This document shows positions 1 to 8,656 of a DNA stretch of 46,455 nt, piece by piece. Made by a program: the position numbers and the translations under genes. Location of the stretch: the NCBI GenBank assembly GCA_944387035.1, contig CALXDJ010000014.1:1-46455 (forward strand), written 5' to 3'. This DNA comes from an uncultured Oscillospiraceae bacterium. GTDB taxonomy: Bacteria > Bacillota > Clostridia > Oscillospirales > Oscillospiraceae. Every line of letters starts with the position of its first letter. Positions within the stretch are counted from its first letter, which is position 1. The notes under the pieces were generated by a model, which was given only the letters and a program-made list of their open reading frames with translations, was not told the origin of the DNA and ran no database searches.

Positions 1-2
1 TT

Positions 3-76
3 TGGCAGCGGGTGAAGGATTCGAACCCTCACATACAGAGTCAGAGTCTGCTGTGCTACCTTTACACAAACCCGCT
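3..76 (-). tRNA. tRNA-Gln (anticodon CTG)
   Basis: On the minus strand the 5' half begins AGCGGGT and pairs with ACCCGCT. The D-stem is GTGT/GCAC, the anticodon stem GCAGA/TCTGT and the loop CTCTGAC, giving anticodon CUG, which reads CAG. The discriminator base is G73, as usual for tRNA-Gln, and the 3' CCA is encoded at positions 3-5. Only two bases remain before the window edge, so further tRNA genes may follow in the same transcript. Confidence 0.95.
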
Positions 77-118
77 AGATCTGTCGGCCGCAGTGATCAG
101 CCGCAGCGAACAGATATT

Positions 119-146
119 ATTATACAGAATATTGCTTTTTTGTCAA
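119..146 (-). promoter_or_regulatory. Promoter of tRNA-Gln
   Basis: On the minus strand, -35 TTGACA (141-146) and -10 TATAAT (119-124) are separated by 16 bp, about 40 bp upstream of the tRNA 5' end. Both hexamers are full consensus, as expected for a stable RNA gene. Confidence 0.85.
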
Positions 147-165
147 TAGGTTTTTTCAAAGTTTT

Positions 166-2217
166 TCATTTTTTTCGACGAGGGGAATGACCGCCGAATA
201 AACCGTTCCAAAAGCCCCCTCGTTCCTCCGGCGCAGTGTGCCGCCGAAGCCTGGCCGCACAGGCGGCCGCATCCTCATAGGACTGCTTTGCCGCCGCATC
301 ATAGAGCTCCAGAGCCTGGGCGGAATCCTTCTGTACGCCCCGGCCGTGCTCATAGCACTGCGCCAGGCGGTACTGTGCCCGGGCATACCCCCGTTCCACA
401 GACCGGCGATACCACGCCACTGCCTGTTCCCAGTTTTGCCGGACACCCGTTCCGGTTTCGTAGAGATATCCCAGGTTGCATGCCGCTACCCGGTCTCCCT
501 GCTCCGCCGCGGCCTGATACAGCTCCACTGCGCGGGAAAGATCCTTTTCCACGCCGTTGCCGTACTCATAGCACACGCCCAGATTGCACTGCGCCTGGGC
601 ATATCCCTGTTCCGCCGCAGCCTGATACCACTTGGCCGCCCGGATCAGGTTCTTCTCCAGGCCCAATCCATTTTCATAGCACCAGGCCAGGTTGCACTGT
701 GCCCGGGGAAGCCCCTGCTCCGCTGCAGCCCGGTACCACTTCACCGCCATTTCCCAACTTTGGGGTACGCCCCGGCCGGTCTCATAAAGATACCCCAGGT
801 TGCACTGTCCCGGCGCATTGCCGCCCTCCGCTGCCTTTTGATACAGCTCAGCGGCCTTTGCAAGGTCCTCTTCCACGCCTTCGCCGCGCTCATAGCATAC
901 GCCCAGATCGCACATTGCCGGTGCAGATCCGGCTTCCGCCGCCTGACGGTACCACTGGACCGCCTCCACCGCGTTCTGCTCTACGCCCAGGCCATAATCG
1001 TAAGCACGCCCTACGCAAAAGAGGCCCCGGGGATCCTTCTGTTCTGCGGCCTTGCGATACCAGGCAAGCGCCTGCTCCAGATCCTTCTCCACCCCCCGGC
1101 CGTGTTCATAACACCAAGCCAGGTTGCACTGCGCCCGGGGAAGTCCCTGCTCCGCCGCGGCGCGGTACCAGCCCACCGCTTCTTCCCAGCTTTGCTCCAC
1201 GCCTACACCGGTCTCATAGAGATAACCCAGGCAGCACGCACCGTCCTCGTCGCCGTGCTCGGCCGCCCGGCGGTACCACCTGGCTGCCTCCTCTTTATTC
1301 ACCGGAACCCCCCGGCCCCGCTCACAGCAAAAGCCCATACACAATTCGCCACGGGGATATTCCTGTTCTGCCGCGGCCCGGTACCATTTTGCCGCTTCCA
1401 CATCGGACTGCTCCACCCCCTGGCCGTGCTCATAGCACCAAGCCAGGTTGCACTGCGCCCGGGGATAGCCCTGCTCCGCCGCCATACGGTACCAGCGCAC
1501 GGCCTCTTCCCAGCTCTGTTCCACGCCCCGGCCAGCTTCATAGCAGTAGCCCAGGCAGCACTGCCCCGGCGCATTGCCCTGCTCCGCCGCGGCCCGGTAC
1601 CACTCCGCCGCCTTGGTCAGGTCCTCGGCAACTCCCAGGCCAAATTCCAGGCAGCGGCCCAGCTCCGTCTGGGCACCGGGATACCCCAGCCACGCTGCCG
1701 AGCGGTACCACTGCACCGCATCGGCGTCAGACTGCTCCACGCCCCGGCCGCAGCGATATGCCTCTCCCAGCAAAAACTGGGCCCGGGGGAACCCCCCCTC
1801 AGCACCCTTGCGGAAGCACTCCAGTGCTTTGGCTTCATCCTTTTTCACGCCGATGCCGTATGTATAACAATAGCCCAAATTGGTCAGGGCCGGCAGATAG
1901 TCCCGCGCTGCCGCCTGGGCATACAGTACCACCGCCTGCTGCGGATCCTCCTCCACACCGATGCCGCTTTCAAAGCACCAGCCCAGATTCGTCAGCCCCA
2001 GGGCGTCTCCCATGGCTGCGGCCCTCTGATAGCTGGCCAGGGCATCGGTATTGCGCTGGGCCTCCACAGCCTGGTTTCCCAGGCTCACCCAATCCCCGGC
2101 CGTCAGCTCATCCTCATCCAGCTTCTGAAAAAAGGTTCCGCCGCAGTGGGGGCATACATCCGGCTCCTCCTCGGCCAGAAAACCGCAATCTGTATTCTCA
2201 CAGCGATAGAATTCCAT
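166..2217 (-). CDS. Zinc-ribbon plus Sel1-like repeat protein
   Basis: The 683-residue product opens with a short zinc ribbon (Cys6, Cys11, Cys22, Cys25). About 16 Sel1-like (SLR/TPR-like) helical repeats of 36 residues follow, each marked by a G-x-G-V turn and an A-A-W-Y-R/A-A-E-Q-G stretch. Sel1 repeats form a curved scaffold for protein-protein contacts, so a scaffold or regulatory role is likely, but the partner is unknown. The ATG at 2217 is chosen because GGAGG lies 5 bp upstream. An earlier ATG at 2229 overlaps the ttcA stop but has no good SD. It is the last gene of a cls-ttcA-sel1 operon. The basic tail ends R-R-K-K. There is no signal peptide, so it is probably cytoplasmic. The repeats fall into higher-order triplets (see findings). 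Confidence 0.85.
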   Translation of the reverse strand: MEFYRCENTDCGFLAEEEPDVCPHCGGTFFQKLDEDELTAGDWVSLGNQAVEAQRNTDALASYQRAAAMGDALGLTNLGWCFESGIGVEEDPQQAVVLYAQAAARDYLPALTNLGYCYTYGIGVKKDEAKALECFRKGAEGGFPRAQFLLGEAYRCGRGVEQSDADAVQWYRSAAWLGYPGAQTELGRCLEFGLGVAEDLTKAAEWYRAAAEQGNAPGQCCLGYCYEAGRGVEQSWEEAVRWYRMAAEQGYPRAQCNLAWCYEHGQGVEQSDVEAAKWYRAAAEQEYPRGELCMGFCCERGRGVPVNKEEAARWYRRAAEHGDEDGACCLGYLYETGVGVEQSWEEAVGWYRAAAEQGLPRAQCNLAWCYEHGRGVEKDLEQALAWYRKAAEQKDPRGLFCVGRAYDYGLGVEQNAVEAVQWYRQAAEAGSAPAMCDLGVCYERGEGVEEDLAKAAELYQKAAEGGNAPGQCNLGYLYETGRGVPQSWEMAVKWYRAAAEQGLPRAQCNLAWCYENGLGLEKNLIRAAKWYQAAAEQGYAQAQCNLGVCYEYGNGVEKDLSRAVELYQAAAEQGDRVAACNLGYLYETGTGVRQNWEQAVAWYRRSVERGYARAQYRLAQCYEHGRGVQKDSAQALELYDAAAKQSYEDAAACAARLRRHTAPEERGGFWNGLFGGHSPRRKK

Positions 2218-2228
2218 AGTGTCCTCCA

Positions 2229-3098
2229 TCAATCTTCCAGGTCCTCCTGCGCGGCGCCGTCACGATATCGTTCCAAAAAGGAATAGGCCCGTCCGTGGTA
2301 CTTGAAGCCCGGAAAGGTATCCAGCTGGACGCCGTGAATGGCCCGGAAAATGCTCTTTTCAATATTCGGATTGGTTTTTTTCAATTCCCGCAGTAGCAGC
2401 TTCATCTCCTGCCGCTTGCTTTCCCCGATGCCATCACCCGCAGCATCCCGGGCTTCCGTAAAGCGGCAGGCACACTGAAGGAATTGCAGATGGTTGTAAT
2501 TCTTCCAGGCGATGATGGCATCCTCATGTACGCAATAAAGCGGGCGGATCAGCTCCATGCCGGGGAAGTTCTTGCTGTGGAGCTTAGGCGGCATGGCCTG
2601 GAGCTGTGCACCGTAGAAAAGGCCCAGCAGGGTCGTCTCCACCACATCGGAAAAGTGGTGGCCCAAGGCAATCTTATTGCATCCCAGCTCCTGCGCCTTG
2701 GCGTAAAGAAAGCCCCGGCGCATCCGGGCACACAGGTAGCACGGGTTCTTCTCCACCTGGGTGGTGACTTCAAAGATGTCACTTTCAAAAATGGTAACGG
2801 GAATCCCCAGCAGCGCTGCATTGGCTTCAATCAGCGCCCGGTTTTCCGGCCGGTATCCGGGGTCCATCACAAGAAACGTCAGGGAAAAGGGATGGTCCGT
2901 ATGGCGCTGGAGCTCCTGCATCAGCTTGGCCAGAACCATGGAGTCCTTTCCGCCGGAAATACACACGGCGATCCGGTCCTCCGGCTCCACCAGCTCGTAG
3001 CGCTTCACCGCCGCGATAAAGGGGTTCCACAGGCTTTTGCGATAGGTTTTGATGAGACTGCGCTCGGCAATCTCCCGGGGACTCAGTTCTCGGGACAT
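2229..3098 (-). CDS. ttcA: TtcA-family tRNA 2-thiolation enzyme
   Basis: A PP-loop ATPase of 289 residues. The SGGKDS motif at residues 48-53 is the ATP-pyrophosphatase loop, the C-Y-L-C motif at 120-123 would hold an Fe-S cluster, and another C-x-C pair lies at 209-211. TtcA proteins adenylate and thiolate a tRNA cytidine (position 32 in E. coli); clostridial relatives share the fold, but the exact modified base is not proven here. The ATG at 3098 follows GGAGG with 5 bp spacing; an in-frame TTG 12 bp upstream lies inside that SD region. It sits 34 bp downstream of cls and is followed immediately by the Sel1 gene, suggesting co-transcription. Confidence 0.88.
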   Translation of the reverse strand: MSRELSPREIAERSLIKTYRKSLWNPFIAAVKRYELVEPEDRIAVCISGGKDSMVLAKLMQELQRHTDHPFSLTFLVMDPGYRPENRALIEANAALLGIPVTIFESDIFEVTTQVEKNPCYLCARMRRGFLYAKAQELGCNKIALGHHFSDVVETTLLGLFYGAQLQAMPPKLHSKNFPGMELIRPLYCVHEDAIIAWKNYNHLQFLQCACRFTEARDAAGDGIGESKRQEMKLLLRELKKTNPNIEKSIFRAIHGVQLDTFPGFKYHGRAYSFLERYRDGAAQEDLED

Positions 3099-3132
3099 GG
3101 TAACCTCCAAGTGTGTTCAGGCAATCCTGGCC

Positions 3133-4695
3133 TTACAGCCAGATGGCACCCAGCCGCAGAACAGACGCAAAGGTCCGCTCCAGCCAGGAGCGCCGGTTCC
3201 ACTCCTCCAGAGTGTACAGGCTGCTTTGGGCCATGATATCGTCCAGGTCCTCCAGCAGCTCTTCCACCACCAGCATGTGGTAAAACAGTACGCCGCACTC
3301 GTAGTGCAGCTGGAAAGTACGGTAATCCATATTGGTGCTGCCGACCAGCGCCACCTCCCGGTCCACCATCACGCTCTTGGCATGGAGGAACCCGGGGGTA
3401 TAGCGATAAATCTTTACACCGTGGGCCAGCAGCTCACCCCAGTACGTCTTTGCCACCACATAGGCAAACTTCTTATCCGGGATCGCCGGCACCAGCAGCC
3501 GCACATCCACTCCGGCATCTGCCGCGATGCACAGCGACTTTTGCATGGACTCCTCCACGGCGTAATAAGGTGTGGTGATATAAAGCATCCGTTTGGCTGA
3601 GGCGATGAGCTGCAAATACGTCTCTTCAATGGGATTATCCGGATTATTCAGGGGGCCATCGGTAAAGGGCTGGCAAAATCCCTGGGTGGCCGGACCATCG
3701 TGGCGGGGACGATAATAGTCATCCTCATTGGGCAGCGTCCGCCCCATCATCTTCCACATCTGGATAAACTGAACCGCAAAGCCCCAGGCACCCTCGCCCT
3801 CGATGCGCACAGCACTGTCCTTCCAGTGACCGAAGCGCACAATGAGATTGGCGTATTCGTCAGCAATATTGATCCCGCCGGTGTAGGCATAGTATCCGTC
3901 GATCACGGCGATCTTCCGGTGATCCCGGTAATTGAAGTAGATGCGGTTGACGTACCGGTGCACCGGGTTGAATACCTCCACCTCGATGCCGGCATTTTGC
4001 ATCTGCTGAAGCATCTCATCATGCAGCCGGGTCAGGTTGCCGAAGTCATCAAAGATGATCCGCACTTCCACCCCTGCCGCAGCCCGCTCCCGCAAAACAG
4101 AAAAAATCCGGTCCCAGACCTTTCCCTCTGCCAGAATATAGTACTCCAGAAAAATATAGACCTCCGCCTGAGACATGCGCATGATGAGATCATCAAAAAA
4201 GGCAGCGCCGTCACCGAAATAGTGGGCATCGGTATTGCGGTAGAGAAAGAATCCCCGCTTTTGCAGGTACGCCGCGATCCGCCCCCAGGCTGGCGAGCGG
4301 CTCATCAAACGGCTGAGATTGACATCACTGGCCATCTTCTGACTCTCCCGGGCTGGCGTGGGCGGAATTTTGCGCAGGCTCAGGCTCTTGGCCTGATGCG
4401 TTCCGCCCCACAGGCAAAAGAGAATCATACCGGCTACCGGCAGGGCCAGCAGCAGGCACATCCAAACCAGTTTATAAGACGGGCTGCCCGGACGCAAGTA
4501 TACCCGGATAGCCACGATGGCACCGGCAATCTCCAGGGCCGCATACATGAAATACGCTTTTTCACGCAGAAAATGGGTCAGCACCAAGGTTGTGACGATC
4601 TGCGCCAGGACGGTCAGCACGCACATGGAGATGCTGGTTGCCGCGGAAATCCGCCGCTCTGTGCGCTCCGTGGATTGTGGCAGGTTTTTATGCAT
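3133..4695 (-). CDS. cls: Cardiolipin synthase
   Basis: A membrane-bound phospholipase-D-superfamily enzyme of 520 residues that joins two phosphatidylglycerol molecules into cardiolipin and glycerol. Hydrophobic segments near residues 21-41, 48-66 and 76-96 anchor it. The two HKD active-site motifs start at His259 (H-R-K-I-A-V-I-D) and His438 (H-A-K-S-V-M-V-D), each followed by the G-G-I-N or G-S-T-N-M-D type turn. The length fits bacterial Cls. The ATG at 4695 is preceded by AGAGGTGAG at usable spacing; an in-frame GTG 12 bp upstream is the alternative. It is the first gene of the cls-ttcA-sel1 operon. Confidence 0.93.
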   Translation of the reverse strand: MHKNLPQSTERTERRISAATSISMCVLTVLAQIVTTLVLTHFLREKAYFMYAALEIAGAIVAIRVYLRPGSPSYKLVWMCLLLALPVAGMILFCLWGGTHQAKSLSLRKIPPTPARESQKMASDVNLSRLMSRSPAWGRIAAYLQKRGFFLYRNTDAHYFGDGAAFFDDLIMRMSQAEVYIFLEYYILAEGKVWDRIFSVLRERAAAGVEVRIIFDDFGNLTRLHDEMLQQMQNAGIEVEVFNPVHRYVNRIYFNYRDHRKIAVIDGYYAYTGGINIADEYANLIVRFGHWKDSAVRIEGEGAWGFAVQFIQMWKMMGRTLPNEDDYYRPRHDGPATQGFCQPFTDGPLNNPDNPIEETYLQLIASAKRMLYITTPYYAVEESMQKSLCIAADAGVDVRLLVPAIPDKKFAYVVAKTYWGELLAHGVKIYRYTPGFLHAKSVMVDREVALVGSTNMDYRTFQLHYECGVLFYHMLVVEELLEDLDDIMAQSSLYTLEEWNRRSWLERTFASVLRLGAIWL

Positions 4696-4747
4696 GAGAA
4701 CGCTCACCTCTTTCTCTTTCCATGCATTCTCAACACTCTTTTCTGGT

Positions 4748-4776
4748 ATTATACCGAAAACCGCTTACTGATTCAA
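4748..4776 (-). promoter_or_regulatory. Promoter of cls-ttcA-sel1
   Basis: On the minus strand, -35 TTGAAT (4771-4776) and -10 TATAAT (4748-4753) are 17 bp apart, about 50 bp upstream of the cls start codon. Confidence 0.75.
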
Positions 4777-4789
4777 CCGGGTTTCCGGT

Positions 4790-4821
4790 AACAAACCAGC
4801 CCCGCCTTCCGGCGGGGCTGG
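4790..4821 (-). terminator. Terminator after pncB
   Basis: Arms CCAGCCCCGCC and GGCGGGGCTGG (4796-4821, loop TTCC or GGAA by strand), followed on the minus strand by TTTGTT, directly after the pncB stop codon. Confidence 0.75.
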
Positions 4822-4826
4822 CAGCA

Positions 4827-6275
4827 TCAGCGATTCTTGCGCAGCAACGCCTGCTTGATATCCCACAGGCGCTGGGACAGATCCACGTAATAGGTATGAG
4901 GATTTTCAAACCGCTTGACCTCGTCCCAGAGCGTGTCCACCTGCTCCAGGCAATAGCGCTGGATCTCCTGCAGGGCAGGACGCTTGTACACCAGCTCTCC
5001 GCCGCGGAACACCTGCACCTGCAGAGGCCGGGCGGTATAGTTGGTAAAGGTCTTGCGCTTCCAGGTTGCCTCGGGATCAAACAGTTCCAGAGGACGGCTC
5101 TCATCCACCACCTCGTCCCAAACGGCGATGTAGTCCGCCTCGGCCTTGCCGGTAGCCTTGTCAAAAATCCGGTAGGTCTTTTTAAAGTGGGGATTGGTAA
5201 TCTTGTTCAAATTCTCACTGACCTTGATTCGGGGGATAATGTTTCCCTCCCGGTCCTCCACAGCGGCCAGCTTATACACGCCGCCGAACACCGGCTGGCT
5301 GCTGGCGGTGATCATCCGCTCGCCCACACCGAACAAGTCCACCTTGGCTCCCTGCTGCAAAAGGTCCCGAATGATATACTCATCCAGGGAGTTGGACGCA
5401 GAAATCTGGCACTCGGTCCAGCCAGCATCATCCAGCATTTTCCGGGCCTCCCGGGTCAGGTACGCGATATCGCCGGAGTCCAGCCGGATTCCGCATTTGG
5501 TGATGCCCAGGGGCTTTAAGACATCATTAAAGGCCCGAATGGCATCAGGCACACCGGACTTGAGAGTATTGTAGGTGTCCACCAAGAGCGTGGCGTTGTG
5601 GGGATAGATCTGGCAGTAGGTCTTGAATGCCTCGTACTGGCTGTCAAACATCTGGACCCAGGCATGGGCCATGGTGCCGCCAGCGGGGACTCCGTAGAGC
5701 TGATCGGAGATGGTGCAGGCTGTTCCTTTGCACCCGCCGATATAAGCCGCACGGGCGCCGGAGATGGCGCCGTCGGTACCCTGGGCCCGGCGGGAGCCGA
5801 ACTCCAGTACCGTCCGGCCCTGGGCCGCCCGAACAATCCGGTTGGCCTTGGTGGCAATCAGGCTCTGGTGATTGATGGTCAGCAGAATAAACGTCTCAAT
5901 GAGCTGGGCCTGAATGGCCGGAGCCCGCACCGTCACCACCGGCTCCCGGGGGAAAATGGGCGTGCCCTCGGGGATGGCCCAGATATCACCGGTGAACCGG
6001 AAATTCTTCAAATAGCGCAGAAAGTCCTCCGAGAAGAGGTTCCGGCCGCGCAGATAGGCGATATCCTCCTCATCAAAATGCAGGTTTTGAAGATAGTCGA
6101 TCAGCTGATCCAGTCCCGCGCAGATGGCAAAGCCGCCCTTGTCCGGAACGTCCCGAAAAAACACATCAAAATACGTGATGCGGTCCTGATAGCCCGCCTG
6201 AAAATAGCCGTTGCCCATGGTCAGCTCATAAAAATCGCAGAGCATGGTCATGTTTAGTTTCCGTTCGGTATTCAT
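4827..6275 (-). CDS. pncB: Nicotinate phosphoribosyltransferase
   Basis: A 482-residue enzyme of NAD salvage. It makes nicotinate mononucleotide from nicotinate and PRPP in an ATP-stimulated reaction. Family signatures include the N-terminal D-F-Y-E-L-T-M-G-N-G-Y stretch (about residues 14-24), the F-G-S-R-R-A-Q-G segment and the phosphoribosyl-binding I-R-L-D-S-G-D region. The length matches clostridial PncB proteins. The ATG at 6275 follows GAGGTG with 5 bp spacing. It stands alone, with its own promoter upstream and a terminator downstream. The next gene, a pantothenate kinase, diverges from it, so two cofactor-biosynthesis genes lie back to back. Confidence 0.94.
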   Translation of the reverse strand: MNTERKLNMTMLCDFYELTMGNGYFQAGYQDRITYFDVFFRDVPDKGGFAICAGLDQLIDYLQNLHFDEEDIAYLRGRNLFSEDFLRYLKNFRFTGDIWAIPEGTPIFPREPVVTVRAPAIQAQLIETFILLTINHQSLIATKANRIVRAAQGRTVLEFGSRRAQGTDGAISGARAAYIGGCKGTACTISDQLYGVPAGGTMAHAWVQMFDSQYEAFKTYCQIYPHNATLLVDTYNTLKSGVPDAIRAFNDVLKPLGITKCGIRLDSGDIAYLTREARKMLDDAGWTECQISASNSLDEYIIRDLLQQGAKVDLFGVGERMITASSQPVFGGVYKLAAVEDREGNIIPRIKVSENLNKITNPHFKKTYRIFDKATGKAEADYIAVWDEVVDESRPLELFDPEATWKRKTFTNYTARPLQVQVFRGGELVYKRPALQEIQRYCLEQVDTLWDEVKRFENPHTYYVDLSQRLWDIKQALLRKNR

Positions 6276-6328
6276 CTTACACCTCGTACCATGGAAGCAA
6301 GCTTCCGAAATCGGAGTTATTGCAATTG

Positions 6329-6357
6329 ATTATAGTCGCCTGCGTAGTGAAAAGCAA
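6329..6357 (-). promoter_or_regulatory. Promoter of pncB
   Basis: On the minus strand, -35 TTGCTT (6352-6357) and -10 TATAAT (6329-6334) have a 17 bp spacer. The expected transcript start gives a leader of about 45 bp. Confidence 0.75.
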
Positions 6358-6398
6358 TCGTTTTTGCATAAATGCGTCAAAAAAATGTCAAATCGGAA

Positions 6399-6428
6399 TT
6401 GACAAACGGGACCTCTCTCCCCTATCAT
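6399..6428 (+). promoter_or_regulatory. Promoter of coaW
   Basis: -35 TTGACA (6399-6404) and -10 TATCAT (6423-6428) are separated by 18 bp. The -10 overlaps an upstream in-frame ATG at 6427, which rules that ATG out as the coaW start. Confidence 0.8.
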
Positions 6429-6474
6429 GGGAGGAAATGACAGGCGGAATCTTTCGCCGGAAGGAGCAACCCCA

Positions 6475-7320
6475 ATGGACGTAATTCTGGGAATTGATAT
6501 CGGTGGTTCCACGACCAAAATCGTCGGCCTGCGGACGGACGGAAGCGTGATCTCCATGCTGCGGGTCCGGGCGGAGGATCAGGTCACCAGCCTGTACGGC
6601 GCTCTGGGCAACTATCTCACCCGCAATGGCCTGACTCTGCAGGATGTGCGGCGGATCGTCCTCACCGGCGTGGGCGCCAGCTATACGGAAGGAGACATCT
6701 TCGGCATCCCCACCTGCAAGGTGGATGAATTTTCCGCCAGCGCCGCCGGAGCTCTGGCATTATCCGGCCGGGAACAGGGCGTGGTGGTGACCATGGGAAC
6801 CGGCACGGCCTTCCTCTGGGCCGAGCAAAACGGCACCGTGCGGCACCTGTGCGGCAGCGGCATCGGCGGCGGTACCATGGGCGGACTGTGCCGCAAGCTG
6901 GTGGGCATGGAGCGTTTCGGCCAGATCCGGGAACTGGCCCGGCAGGGTGATCTCAACAAGGTGGATCTGACCATCAAGGACATCTCGCAAAATCCCGCCG
7001 CCACTCTGGACCCCGACCTCACTGCCGCCAACTTCGGCAATCTGGCCGAGGACGCCACCCCCGCGGATCTGGCGGCAGGTGTGGTAAATCTGGTACTCCA
7101 GGCGGTGGGCATCATGACGGTGCTGGCCTGTCAGGCCTGCAATACAGACACCGTCATCCTCACCGGCGCCATGACCACCATGCCCCAGGCCGTGGAGAAC
7201 TTCCAGAACTTCCAGCGCCTGTTCGGATACCAGTATGTGATTCCGGAAAACGCCACGTTTGCCACTGCCATCGGCGCGGCACTGTGCAGCCTGCGGGACA
7301 CGCCGGACAATAACCCCTGA
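6475..7320 (+). CDS. coaW: Type II pantothenate kinase
   Basis: A 281-residue ASKHA-fold kinase that phosphorylates pantothenate in the first step of coenzyme A synthesis. It opens with the phosphate-binding G-I-D-I-G-G-S-T-T-K motif (about residues 6-15). It carries an M-G-T-G-T segment and a G-I-G-G-G-T-M-G-G-L loop near the middle, the pattern of eukaryote-like (type II) PanK rather than CoaA or CoaX. The ATG at 6475 follows AAGGAG; the longer frame upstream is excluded by the promoter -10. It diverges from pncB and converges on the CD1247-type gene, with a shared hairpin between them. Confidence 0.9.
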   Translation: MDVILGIDIGGSTTKIVGLRTDGSVISMLRVRAEDQVTSLYGALGNYLTRNGLTLQDVRRIVLTGVGASYTEGDIFGIPTCKVDEFSASAAGALALSGREQGVVVTMGTGTAFLWAEQNGTVRHLCGSGIGGGTMGGLCRKLVGMERFGQIRELARQGDLNKVDLTIKDISQNPAATLDPDLTAANFGNLAEDATPADLAAGVVNLVLQAVGIMTVLACQACNTDTVILTGAMTTMPQAVENFQNFQRLFGYQYVIPENATFATAIGAALCSLRDTPDNNP

Positions 7321-7341
7321 TCTGTTCCTTTTATAATGCAA

Positions 7342-7375
7342 AGACGCCCCCGGGCCATAAGGCCCGGGGGCGTCT
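7342..7375. terminator. Shared hairpin between convergent genes
   Basis: A perfect 15 bp stem (AGACGCCCCCGGGCC, loop ATAA) lies between coaW and the convergent CD1247-type gene. Neither side has a long T-run, so termination may be partial or the hairpin may stabilise both 3' ends. Confidence 0.65.
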
Positions 7376-7395
7376 GCTTATGTGGTGACGAACGC

Positions 7396-7842
7396 TTACT
7401 CCTGATCGTCCTCGTCCTCTTCGGACTCGTCCAGGCTGCTGGTATCGAACTCCAGCTTCTCCCCGCAGTTGGGGCAGATCACCTGGCCGTCTTCCAGTAC
7501 GGACTCATCAAAATAGATGGTCTCCTCGCAGGTGGGGCAAGTGGTGGCGTAGCAGTCCTCGTCCTCGTCCAGGTCGTCCTCGTAGTACTCGCTGTCCTCG
7601 TCGTCCTCGTCCTCATCCTCTTCGCCGAAGACCACATCCTCCACGTCCTCCAGATCGTCGCTGACAGCGTCCAGACCGTCGGCCAGCTCGCTGGTCTCAT
7701 CGTGGATGTCCTCCAGCTCCAGAGCGATGTCCTCCAGAACGTCGATGATGGCGGAGAGCAGCTTGCCCTCCTTCTTCTCGGTGTCCAGCTCCATGCCCTC
7801 GGCCAAGCCCTTGAGATACGCAACCTTCTCCGTGATTTCCAT
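7396..7842 (-). CDS. CD1247-type acidic zinc-ribbon protein
   Basis: A 148-residue protein. The N-terminal helical domain (about 1-70, starting M-E-I-T-E-K-V-A-Y-L-K-G-L) resembles the CD1247 N-terminal domain of clostridia. It is followed by a run of Asp/Glu (about 73-97) and a zinc ribbon made by Cys102, Cys105, Cys123 and Cys126, then an acidic tail. Its function is not established; the architecture suggests a small cytoplasmic adaptor. The ATG at 7842 follows AAAGGAG with 8 bp spacing, preferred over an ATG 18 bp upstream that lies in the SD. It lies 93 bp downstream of efp, beyond the efp terminator. Confidence 0.8.
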   Translation of the reverse strand: MEITEKVAYLKGLAEGMELDTEKKEGKLLSAIIDVLEDIALELEDIHDETSELADGLDAVSDDLEDVEDVVFGEEDEDEDDEDSEYYEDDLDEDEDCYATTCPTCEETIYFDESVLEDGQVICPNCGEKLEFDTSSLDESEEDEDDQE

Positions 7843-7905
7843 AGCGGCAGCTCCTTTCATATTACCTGTTTCTTGTTGTTGATCTCCCTTCCGGGAGGTG
7901 GGAAC

Positions 7906-7934
7906 AAAAGGGGGGACGGCAGTCCCCCCTTTTT
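7906..7934 (-). terminator. Terminator after efp
   Basis: An 8 bp G/C stem (GGGGGGAC at 7910-7917, GTCCCCCC at 7922-7929, four-base loop) is followed on the minus strand by TTTTG. The opposite strand also has a T5 run, so it could work both ways. Confidence 0.85.
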
Positions 7935-7935
7935 C

Positions 7936-8505
7936 TTACTCCTTGCAGCGGCCCAGATACTCACCGGTACGGGTGTCGATCTGGATCTTCTCGCCCTCGT
8001 TGATGAACAGGGGCACCTTAATCACAGCGCCGGTCTCCAGCGTGGCGGACTTGGTCACGTTGGTCGCCGTGTCGCCCTTGACGCCGGGCTCGGTCTCGGT
8101 GACCACCAGATCCACAAAGTTGGGAACTTCCACGGTGAACACGCTGCCCTTGTAGCTGAGCAGAGAGCACATGGTGTTCTCCTTGACGAACTGGAACGCA
8201 TCGCCCAGCACGTCCTTGTTCAGCGGGGTCATATCGAAGGTCTCGGGATCCATGAAGTAGTACAGATCGCCGTCGTTGTAGCTGTACTCGGCGTTCTTGC
8301 GCTCCACAGCCACCTGCTCAAACTTGGCACTGGGGTTGAAGGCCTCTTCACGGACGGCACCGGTAATGACGTTCTTATACTTGGTACGCACGAAAGCGGC
8401 GCCCTTGCCGGGCTTGACGTGCTGGAAGTCCACCACCAGCATGGGCTTTCCTTCCATCTCAAAGATCATTCCCTTGCGGAAATCACCGGCAGTAATCGTA
8501 GGCAT
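7936..8505 (-). CDS. efp: Translation elongation factor P
   Basis: A 189-residue, three-domain OB-fold protein that binds between the ribosomal P and E sites and relieves stalling at polyproline. The KOW-like N-terminal domain carries the P-G-K-G-A-A-F loop with Lys34, the residue modified or placed near the peptidyl-transferase centre. The C-terminal domain ends with the family's [13 protein letters not shown] signature. The length is exact for the family. The ATG at 8505 follows GAGGAGG. The window encodes proteins with long polyproline or Pro-Ala stretches (the biotin carrier at 17.6 kb), which are plausible clients. Confidence 0.97.
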   Translation of the reverse strand: MPTITAGDFRKGMIFEMEGKPMLVVDFQHVKPGKGAAFVRTKYKNVITGAVREEAFNPSAKFEQVAVERKNAEYSYNDGDLYYFMDPETFDMTPLNKDVLGDAFQFVKENTMCSLLSYKGSVFTVEVPNFVDLVVTETEPGVKGDTATNVTKSATLETGAVIKVPLFINEGEKIQIDTRTGEYLGRCKE

Positions 8506-8591
8506 AGGTTTTCCTCCTCACAAATCTTACGAGAAAACGACCTGTGGAAGGACATTTTCTCAAAATTTCACGTTCTTAACAGACCGAAGCT

Positions 8592-8620
8592 ATTTTACCG
8601 TATGTTGCCCGGCATTGCAA
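8592..8620 (-). promoter_or_regulatory. Promoter of efp
   Basis: On the minus strand, -35 TTGCAA (8615-8620) and -10 TAAAAT (8592-8597) have a 17 bp spacer, about 85 bp upstream of the efp start. Confidence 0.65.
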
Positions 8621-8656
8621 GTATTTTTCAGGCAGTTCCTGGTTTTTTTCCATTTT

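Noticed and set aside
250-1720. CRISPR-like periodic DNA repeats
   Set aside because: The periodicity of 108 bases (and 324) is that of coding Sel1 repeats; there are no spacers between identical repeats.
238-2286. Long plus-strand open frames opposite the Sel1 gene
   Set aside because: They mirror the G+C-rich repeats, have no SD, and their products are low-complexity Pro/Arg/Leu-rich sequences.
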